A stretch of DNA of 10,514 nucleotides. Origin: Bacillota bacterium. Its GTDB lineage: Bacteria; Bacillota; Clostridia; Lachnospirales; Lachnospiraceae. How positions within the stretch are numbered: position 1 is the first letter of the stretch; each line of letters begins with the position of its first letter. The stretch spans positions 1 through 10,514 of the forward strand of contig JAEWEO010000231.1 in the NCBI GenBank assembly GCA_023389295.1. The letters are read 5' to 3'. Below are positions 1 through 5,029 of this stretch, in pieces. Made by a program: the position numbers and the translations under genes. The notes beneath the pieces are model-generated. The model saw only the letters and a list, made by a program, of their open reading frames with translations, was not told where the DNA came from and did no database searches.

Positions 1-66
1 CGACAGGCAAGAGGCTTATTTGGCATGCCCAAAAACATGAATTATAGAAACCTAACATTAAAATAG
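1..66 (+). CDS. C-terminal 21 residues of a possible transposase (partial, off left edge)
   Basis: Frame 1 is open from the window edge to a TAG at 64-66 and encodes 21 residues (RQARGLFGMP, then KNMNYRNLTLK). The only reason to call it coding is its position: it stops about 60 bp inside a likely insertion-sequence terminus, where a transposase gene would be expected to end. It would be convergent with rpoD. The other two plus frames are also open at the left edge, so frame choice is uncertain, and the peptide is too short to assign a family. Confidence 0.28.
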   Translation, partial: RQARGLFGMPKNMNYRNLTLK

Positions 67-85
67 CTCTAAATACAGTAATGGA

Positions 86-106
86 GTGGGATTCCATGAA
101 TCCCAC
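86..106. repeat. Perfect 9-bp inverted repeat (hairpin) inside the insertion-sequence end
   Basis: GTGGGATTC at 86-94 pairs perfectly with GAATCCCAC at 98-106 around a 3-base loop, with a further GG/CC possible across one mismatch. Neither strand has a following T run, so it is not a canonical terminator. It may be a structural part of the mobile element's end or a barrier to read-through. Confidence 0.6.
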
Positions 107-149
107 CCCAACTATTGACAAAGAGCCGAAGAAACAATGCTTCATTCAT

Positions 150-214
150 AAAAATGGCTGTGTAAAAATCTAATCCTGTAAACTGTTTTACAAGATAGAC
201 CTACACAGCCATCC
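150..214 (-). terminator. Rho-independent terminator of the dgt-dnaG-rpoD cluster
   Basis: On the minus strand ATGGCTGTGTA (212-202) pairs perfectly with TACACAGCCAT (164-154), and the second arm runs straight into a T tract (154-150). The 37-base loop contains its own hairpin: TGTAAA and TTTACA arms (192-187 and 182-177) around ACAG. It begins about 20 bases after the rpoD stop, and the T tract is on the rpoD side of transcription, so it should end the operon transcript. Confidence 0.85.
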
Positions 215-235
215 TCTATAAAATTATATTATAAT

Positions 236-1327
236 TTATTCCAAATAGTCCTTTAGCTTTCTGCTACGACTAGGATGTCTCAGTTTTCTTAAGGCTTTTG
301 CTTCAATTTGACGGATACGTTCTCTGGTAACATTAAATTCCTTGCCTACCTCTTCTAGTGTACGCGCACGCCCATCATCCAAACCAAATCTCAGACGCAA
401 TACCTTTTGTTCACGTTCTGTCAGAGTGCCAAGAACTTCGACTAATTGTTCCTTAAGTAAGGTAAATGCTGCTGCATCTGCAGGAACAGGAACATTATCA
501 TCTTGAATAAAATCTCCTAAGTGGCTATCTTCTTCCTCACCAATTGGAGTTTCTAAAGAAACCGGCTCTTGAGAAATTTTCTGGATTTCCCTAACTCGTT
601 CTACCGGCATATTCATAACCTCTGATATTTCTTCCGGCGAAGGCTCACGTCCCAATTCTTGTAATAGTTGACGCTGTACACGAGTTAATTTATTGATAGT
701 TTCAACCATATGCACGGGAATACGAATGGTTCTGGCCTGATCTGCAATTGCTCTGGTAATCGCCTGTCTAATCCACCAGGTTGCATACGTACTAAACTTA
801 TAGCCCTTTCGATAATCAAATTTCTCTACTGCTTTTATTAAACCGAGATTACCCTCCTGTATTAAATCAAGGAACAGCATACCTCGTCCCACATATCTTT
901 TTGCAATACTAACTACAAGACGAAGGTTAGCTTCTGCCAGTCTTTTCTTGGCATAGTCATCTCCTTCCTCCATCCTTCTAGCAAGCTCAATTTCCTCATC
1001 CGCATTCAGAAGTTGAACCTTACCAATCTCCTTAAGGTACATACGAACCGGATCTTCGATATTAATACCCTCTGGAACTGATAAATCTATGGGCTCTAAA
1101 TCTTCATCTTCCAGGATGATATCCTCTTCATCCTCTTCGGAAATTCTGAGAACATCGACATTATGCTTGTCCAGGAAATCATAAATTTTTTCAATTTTAG
1201 TTGGATCTAATTCCATGTCTGCAAAGAAATCATTAACTTCCTGATATTCAAGTACGTTCTTCTTCTTTTCAGCAAAAACGAGTAGCTCCTTCAGCCTCTC
1301 CGTAAACTTAATTATATTTTCGTCCAT
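236..1327 (-). CDS. rpoD: Primary (vegetative) RNA polymerase sigma factor RpoD/SigA
   Basis: This 363-residue protein is the housekeeping sigma-70 factor that directs RNA polymerase to TTGACA/TATAAT promoters. An acidic region 1.1-like N-terminus (about 1-85) is followed by region 1.2 (EDPVRMYLKEIG, 91-102), regions 2.1-2.4 (about 127-197) with the -10 recognition helix around YATWWIRQAITRAI (181-194), region 3 (about 205-280), and region 4 (about 295-355) with a helix-turn-helix at RTLEEVGKEFNVTRERIRQ. The length is normal for a Gram-positive RpoD without the long non-conserved insert of proteobacteria. The ATG is preceded by AGGAAGGA (1341-1334) at suitable spacing. It is the last gene of the dgt-dnaG-rpoD cluster, 149 bp after dnaG; that gap holds a hairpin and a possible internal promoter, so it may be expressed partly independently. 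A strong terminator follows. Confidence 0.98.
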   Translation of the reverse strand: MDENIIKFTERLKELLVFAEKKKNVLEYQEVNDFFADMELDPTKIEKIYDFLDKHNVDVLRISEEDEEDIILEDEDLEPIDLSVPEGINIEDPVRMYLKEIGKVQLLNADEEIELARRMEEGDDYAKKRLAEANLRLVVSIAKRYVGRGMLFLDLIQEGNLGLIKAVEKFDYRKGYKFSTYATWWIRQAITRAIADQARTIRIPVHMVETINKLTRVQRQLLQELGREPSPEEISEVMNMPVERVREIQKISQEPVSLETPIGEEEDSHLGDFIQDDNVPVPADAAAFTLLKEQLVEVLGTLTEREQKVLRLRFGLDDGRARTLEEVGKEFNVTRERIRQIEAKALRKLRHPSRSRKLKDYLE

Positions 1328-1358
1328 AGATAATCCTTCCTTCTTAAACTCTTTTTAT

Positions 1359-1388
1359 ATTTTAACCACCATTTGATGAAATATGCAA
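1359..1388 (-). promoter_or_regulatory. Possible internal promoter in front of rpoD
   Basis: On the minus strand TTGCAT (1388-1383) and TAAAAT (1364-1359) are separated by 18 bases, a reasonable but imperfect vegetative promoter. A start a few bases downstream would leave a short leader with the ribosome binding site. In other bacteria sigma genes in such operons often have an extra promoter of their own; here it is inferred from sequence only. Confidence 0.4.
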
Positions 1389-1399
1389 TTTCTGCTAAT

Positions 1400-1448
1400 G
1401 TACTGTCAGATAGGCTATTTAGGGGATTTTTTATAGCGCAGACAGTAC
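1400..1448 (-). other. Intergenic hairpin between dnaG and rpoD
   Basis: GTACTGTC (1400-1407) and GACAGTAC (1441-1448) are perfect 8-bp complements, and an inner GCTAT/ATAGC pair (1414-1418 with 1433-1437) nests inside. No T run follows on the minus strand, so it is unlikely to be a full terminator. Its place between the primase and sigma genes suggests an mRNA processing or attenuation element; the function is inferred. Confidence 0.6.
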
Positions 1449-1476
1449 CATTATTTTTAAAATTACATCGAACAGG

Positions 1477-3258
1477 TTAGTTTCGTAAGGTAATATGTCG
1501 TTTTTTTAATTCTGTTTTTTCAGCAATAATTTTCATTAGAAGTGCCGTATCGTTTACTTCAATTGCCTTCTGACTCTGTTTGTCCAGGCTGCTCTCCTTC
1601 AAGCGCATGACCGTCTCCGTAAGTGCTTTTTGTTTTCCAGTCTCATCCATCTCTCCACGAATCTCTGCCGTAAAAAGCGACGCTACCTCTGATTGCTCTT
1701 CTTTGTTTTGAAAATTATTGATGATCTTCGCAGGATTGACCATATGCTCCTTCTCAAATTGATCAAAAACTAATGCAGCCACCTCATGGTATATACCTTC
1801 GGTAAAATCTTCAGGGCCGAGGATTCCTTTTATTCTTTCAAATAAAGATGGTTCCTCAATTAACCATGTAAGCATCAGCTTCTGAGATTTTGAAATACCA
1901 TCCTCCTGAACTTTCTTCCCTTTGCCGATATCCGCTCTGGGTTCCTTAGGCTCTCCAAGTCCTACTACTAGTTGAGAACCAAGTTTATTTACAAGTCTAC
2001 GGAGTTGCTCTACATCAATTTGATAGGATTTAGCAACTGCATCGATATAGAAGTTTCTCTCCAATTCCTCAGGAAAGCCAATGAGTTTCTTAGCTGTTTC
2101 ATGAAAGAATTTTGTTTTCTGCTCCGGGTCATTCATATCATAATCATTTTGCATGACATCGATTTCAAAGAAAAAGCTATTTTTAGCTTCATCAATTCTT
2201 TTTTGATACGCTTCAGATCCTAAGGCCTTTATAAATTCATCGGGATCTTTGTAAGGCTTCATATTAATAACTTTAATTGTTAACCCAGCTTCTTTTAAGA
2301 TCGGGATTGCACGAAGTGCTGCTTGTATCCCTGCTTTATCACTATCAAAGGTAAGTAATACTTCATTGGTATAGCGTTTTAATAAATTAGAATGAAATGG
2401 AGTAAACGCCGTACCAAGTGCTGCTACCGCATTAGTAAAACCAGCCTGATGAAGCGCGATTACATCCATATATCCCTCACAGATTAACAATTGATTTTTT
2501 CTTGAAGCTCTGGCTATGTTCAAACCATATAAGTTTCTACTCTTATCAAATAGCTTTGTTTCCGGAGAGTTAAGATATTTTGGCTCGCCTTCTCCTAATA
2601 CACGACCACCAAAACCAATGACACGGTGATTAACATCCATAATCGGGAACATAACACGGTTATAGAACTTATCAAATCCGCCCCGTTGTTCATCAATTGT
2701 TACAAGTCCCGACAACTTCAAAAATTCATCGTCATATCCTAAACCCTTCAAATATTTATATAAATCGTCACTATATTTATTGGAATAACCAAGACCAAAC
2801 TGCTTGATGGTCTCCTCTTGGAGCCCTCTTCGTATTAAGTACTCATAAGCGGTCTTACCTCTTGGTGATATCAATTGATAATAAAAATATTTTGCTGCCT
2901 GTTTATTCACCTCCAGCAGTTTTCCCTTTAAATCCGCCTGTCTTTTAGCTTCTTGGGAATATTCCTGCTCCGGCAATTGTATTCCGGCACGTTCTGCTAG
3001 AAATTTCATAGCTTCTAAAAAACTATAATTTTCATATTCCATAATGAAGGTATATACATTACCTCCAACTCCACAACCAAAACAGTGGTACATCTGCTTT
3101 GTGGCACTAACCGAAAAGGATGGTGTCTTTTCATTATGAAAAGGACACAGTCCCATGTGGTTACTACCTTTTTTTTGTAGTCTTATGTAGGAGCCTATGA
3201 CACTAACGATATCATTTTTACTTCTGATTTCTTCTACTAGTTCATCTGAATAAAACAT
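1477..3258 (-). CDS. dnaG: DNA primase DnaG
   Basis: DnaG synthesises the RNA primers for leading-strand start and Okazaki fragments and works with the replicative helicase at the fork. The 593-residue protein has the expected three parts: an N-terminal zinc-binding CHC2 domain with Cys38, His41, Cys59 and Cys62 (CPFH and CFGCG motifs); a central catalytic core with the TOPRIM signature LLICEGYMDVIAL (Glu261) and the metal-binding pair in TFDSDKAG (Asp305, Asp307); and a C-terminal, presumably helicase-binding, segment from about 455 onward. Length is normal for a Firmicute primase. The ATG is preceded by GGGAGGAG (3272-3265) with six bases of spacing. It lies 64 bp after dgt and 149 bp before rpoD, matching the common clostridial arrangement. 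No catalytic residue appears to be missing. Confidence 0.98.
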   Translation of the reverse strand: MFYSDELVEEIRSKNDIVSVIGSYIRLQKKGSNHMGLCPFHNEKTPSFSVSATKQMYHCFGCGVGGNVYTFIMEYENYSFLEAMKFLAERAGIQLPEQEYSQEAKRQADLKGKLLEVNKQAAKYFYYQLISPRGKTAYEYLIRRGLQEETIKQFGLGYSNKYSDDLYKYLKGLGYDDEFLKLSGLVTIDEQRGGFDKFYNRVMFPIMDVNHRVIGFGGRVLGEGEPKYLNSPETKLFDKSRNLYGLNIARASRKNQLLICEGYMDVIALHQAGFTNAVAALGTAFTPFHSNLLKRYTNEVLLTFDSDKAGIQAALRAIPILKEAGLTIKVINMKPYKDPDEFIKALGSEAYQKRIDEAKNSFFFEIDVMQNDYDMNDPEQKTKFFHETAKKLIGFPEELERNFYIDAVAKSYQIDVEQLRRLVNKLGSQLVVGLGEPKEPRADIGKGKKVQEDGISKSQKLMLTWLIEEPSLFERIKGILGPEDFTEGIYHEVAALVFDQFEKEHMVNPAKIINNFQNKEEQSEVASLFTAEIRGEMDETGKQKALTETVMRLKESSLDKQSQKAIEVNDTALLMKIIAEKTELKKRHITLRN

Positions 3259-3293
3259 TGTGCACTCCTCCCACCATTTTTTCCTTTATAACT

Positions 3294-3313
3294 AGTGAAT
3301 GGTAAAATTCACT
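3294..3313 (-). other. Small hairpin in the dgt-dnaG gap
   Basis: AGTGAAT (3294-3300) and ATTCACT (3307-3313) form a perfect 7-bp stem around a six-base loop, between the dgt stop and the dnaG ribosome binding site. There is no T run, so it is more likely an intercistronic mRNA structure than a terminator. Its AT content makes chance occurrence plausible. Confidence 0.4.
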
Positions 3314-3322
3314 TTAATTCTA

Positions 3323-4345
3323 CTAGTAAACACTCCAAGCTGATGGGATCATTAATTCTTTAAATTTTGCTACTGCATAACGATCTGTCATCCCGGCAAT
3401 ATAATCACAAACCACACGGTATGAGGGTTCCTCGAACTTTTCCATACGAAGGCGATATTCCCCCGGCAGTTTCTCTAAATGTTGTTGATAATAAGTAAAT
3501 AATTGCTCTAAAAGACGCTCTGCCTGCTCTTCTTGATTTTTTGCTTTTTTGTTCATATAGACACTCTGAAACATGTATTCTCTCAAGTGATGCATTGCTG
3601 CTTCTATCTCCGGAGACATTATAATATCATTTCGATGTTCACTATTGGAAACTATATCATGTACTAATGTATTCAGTCTCTCTCCCAGACTATGTCCAAG
3701 AACATCTGTAAATTCCTTCGGAATTTCTTCCTCTCGGATAATTTGCCCCCGAATCGCATCATCAATATCATGATTGATATAAGCAATTTTATCGCATAGG
3801 CGGACTATTTTACCTTCAAGGGTGGAGGGTGATCCTTCCGTTTGATGATTACGGATACCATCCTTTACTTCTCTCGATAGGTTCAAACCTTTCCCACGGT
3901 TCTCAAGTACTTCAACAACCCGAAGACTCTGCATATGATGTTCAAAACCAAAAGGACAAATTCGATTAAGTGCTCTTTCTCCCGCATGCCCAAAGGGTGT
4001 ATGCCCCAAATCATGTCCAAGTGCAATAGCTTCCGTTAAATCTTCATTTAGAAGAAGTGCTTTTGCAATGGTTCTTGCAATCTGTGCCACTTCAAGAGTG
4101 TGGGTAAGTCTAGTACGGTAATGATCTCCCTCAGGCGCCAAAAAAACCTGTGTTTTATGCTTCAGCCTACGAAAGGCTTTCGAATGCAGAATTCTGTCCC
4201 TATCTCTCTGATAAATGGGTCGTATATCGCATGGTATTTCATAAGATTCTCTCCCCATAGACTCATCAGAAAAAGCAGCAAACGGACTTAATATCTCGTG
4301 TTCTCTCTTCTCAAGCTTCTGTCTAATATTTAAACTATGTTCCAT
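3323..4345 (-). CDS. dgt: HD-domain deoxyguanosinetriphosphate triphosphohydrolase-like protein
   Basis: This 340-residue protein belongs to the dGTPase-like HD hydrolases, which split dNTPs into deoxynucleoside and triphosphate and so influence the dNTP pool. The metal site is visible as His82 (LTHTLEVAQIAR), His111-Asp112 (GHDLGHTPFGHAGE) and a later Asp in CDKIAYINHDIDDA (about 185). The upstream RDRDRILHSKAFRRLKHKTQ block is typical of the family. Gram-positive members of this length are usually annotated as dGTPase-like without a proven substrate, so dGTP specificity is not established. The ATG is preceded by AAGGAGG (4356-4350) at only four bases, a tight spacing. It is first in the dgt-dnaG-rpoD cluster, which suggests co-expression with replication functions, and a 7-1-7 palindrome lies directly upstream of its ribosome binding site. 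Confidence 0.95.
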   Translation of the reverse strand: MEHSLNIRQKLEKREHEILSPFAAFSDESMGRESYEIPCDIRPIYQRDRDRILHSKAFRRLKHKTQVFLAPEGDHYRTRLTHTLEVAQIARTIAKALLLNEDLTEAIALGHDLGHTPFGHAGERALNRICPFGFEHHMQSLRVVEVLENRGKGLNLSREVKDGIRNHQTEGSPSTLEGKIVRLCDKIAYINHDIDDAIRGQIIREEEIPKEFTDVLGHSLGERLNTLVHDIVSNSEHRNDIIMSPEIEAAMHHLREYMFQSVYMNKKAKNQEEQAERLLEQLFTYYQQHLEKLPGEYRLRMEKFEEPSYRVVCDYIAGMTDRYAVAKFKELMIPSAWSVY

Positions 4346-4358
4346 GATACCTCCTTGC

Positions 4359-4373
4359 TGTCGTAGTACGACA
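4359..4373. promoter_or_regulatory. 7-1-7 palindrome directly upstream of dgt (candidate operator or leader hairpin)
   Basis: TGTCGTA, one base, then TACGACA form a perfect 7-1-7 palindrome whose edge lies three bases from the dgt ribosome binding site (4350-4356). It is more GC-rich than the DNA around it. It could bind a dimeric repressor or, in RNA, fold as a 5-bp stem with a 5-base loop next to the ribosome binding site. I do not recognise the regulator. Confidence 0.4.
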
Positions 4374-4533
4374 CGAAAGGTGCGAAAGCACTATTATGCT
4401 TTTACAAAGAAAGCAGAGTATTAAAGTCATTATCCCCAAGAATCTTCTTATTATATTCATCGGCAACTGACTCCGCTTTCTATATACAAAGTTATTAAAC
4501 CTATCAGAACGCTATTTCGATTAATATTTATCC

Positions 4534-4620
4534 CTATAATACTAATATTCTACAAGGTATTCCTATTTCCTTTTTTATTTTCAAAGATTTTTTATATCCT
4601 GTGAATTTATATCTTCCCAT
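4534..4620 (-). CDS. Candidate small protein of 28 residues, unknown function
   Basis: An ATG at 4620 is preceded on the minus strand by AAGGAG with a six-base gap, an excellent ribosome binding site, and opens a 28-codon frame ending in TAG. The peptide begins MGRYKFTGYK and ends CRILVL; it is strongly basic, with seven Lys and two Arg and no acidic residue apart from one Glu, and has no clear membrane segment. It sits between the feo-side hairpin terminator and dgt and could be expressed on its own or as part of the dgt leader. No family is recognised, and 28 codons is short enough for chance; the case rests on the ribosome binding site. Confidence 0.3.
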   Translation of the reverse strand: MGRYKFTGYKKSLKIKKEIGIPCRILVL

Positions 4621-4650
4621 GGGCTTCTCCTTACTTCATTTACTTATGCC

Positions 4651-4684
4651 AAAATAGAGCTACCTGTAGCAGTAGCTCTATTTT
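4651..4684. terminator. Perfect 13-bp hairpin terminator, probably for the feo operon
   Basis: AAAATAGAGCTAC (4651-4663) is the exact reverse complement of 4672-4684, with an 8-base loop. Both outer ends are A/T runs, so the transcript of either strand ends its stem in UUUU, and it could act in both directions. The only convergent-side transcription visible is the feo operon from the right, whose last stop is at 4843, so it most likely ends that transcript after a 3' tail of about 160 nt. Confidence 0.7.
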
Positions 4685-4842
4685 ACCATAGCTATGATCT
4701 AAATAAATAACTATCATTTTATAAATGACTTTCATACAGCAAATATAGATTTCTTCATTCTACAGAAGCCCTTACCAAAGTATTCTTATGTGCTTGATTA
4801 ACATAATTATATGAACATTCTTAAGTTAAAAATAATTATTAA

Positions 4843-4986
4843 CTACTTAATACTACATTTTTCCTTTGATGAGCAAGAGGTACAGCCTCCACAACAAGAC
4901 TTTCCAGCTTTCATATCTTTTGTTTTCTTATATATTACAAATCCCGTATAAGCAATAATGACTGCTCCTAGTACAATTCCTGCCAT
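4843..4986 (-). CDS. FeoB-associated Cys-rich membrane protein
   Basis: This small protein of 47 residues has one N-terminal membrane segment (AGIVLGAVIIAYTGFVIY, about 2-19) followed by a basic stretch and a Cys-rich tail with Cys31, Cys32, Cys35, Cys38 and Cys44 (SCCGGCTSCSS). This is the hallmark of the FeoB-associated Cys-rich family that follows feoB in many Firmicutes; it is thought to help Fe(II) uptake, perhaps in a role like FeoC, but this is not well proven. The frame is open further upstream, to 5046 and into feoB, but the ATG at 4986 is chosen because AAGGAGG (5000-4994) lies seven bases before it and because the membrane segment then starts directly. It is 43 bp after the feoB stop and last in feoA-feoB-(this gene). 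Confidence 0.9.
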   Translation of the reverse strand: MAGIVLGAVIIAYTGFVIYKKTKDMKAGKSCCGGCTSCSSKEKCSIK

Positions 4987-4993
4987 AAAAAAA

Positions 4994-5000
4994 CCTCCTT
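4994..5000 (-). promoter_or_regulatory. Ribosome binding site fixing the start of the FeoB-associated protein
   Basis: AAGGAGG on the minus strand, separated by seven T residues from the ATG at 4986. It favours this start over an upstream GTG-type start at 5046 that would overlap the feoB end and add 20 residues before the membrane segment. Confidence 0.85.
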
Positions 5001-5029
5001 TTACAAACCTAAAGCTTCTTAGTTTCCCT

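Larger units (their letters stand above)
1..128 (+). mobile_element. Terminal end of an insertion sequence (ISL3-like), entering from the left edge
   Basis: Read on the minus strand, the stretch starting at about 128 begins GGCTCTTTGTCAATAGTTGG. Terminal repeats of ISL3-family insertion sequences typically begin GGCTCTT, so this looks like an outer end with the element body running left out of the window. Just inside is a perfect 9-bp hairpin (86-94 with 98-106), and further in an open frame ends at 64-66, as expected for a transposase stop near an IS end. The other end, the transposase body and the target duplication cannot be seen, so the family call rests on the terminal motif alone. Confidence 0.45.
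4346..4842. other. About 500-bp intergenic region between the feo operon and dgt
   Basis: No established gene is present. From right to left it contains an AT-rich tail after the feo operon (4685-4842) without a convincing ORF, a perfect 13-bp hairpin (4651-4684), a possible 28-codon ORF (4534-4620), a TATAAT-like box on the minus strand (4455-4450) with no good -35 partner, a 6-bp hairpin (AAAGCA/TGCTTT, 4385-4402), and a palindrome just before the dgt ribosome binding site. The dgt promoter should lie here, but I cannot place it firmly. Confidence 0.7.

Noticed and set aside
86..106. Terminator for a gene at the left edge
   Set aside because: The hairpin is perfect but is not followed by a T run on either strand, so it does not meet the usual rho-independent pattern.
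1972..2223. Plus-strand open frame of 83 codons inside dnaG
   Set aside because: It lies antisense within the well conserved primase gene, has no ribosome binding site, and its translation looks like an antisense product.
4100..4291. Plus-strand open frame of 63 codons inside dgt
   Set aside because: It is antisense to the conserved HD hydrolase region and lacks any recognisable domain or translation signal.
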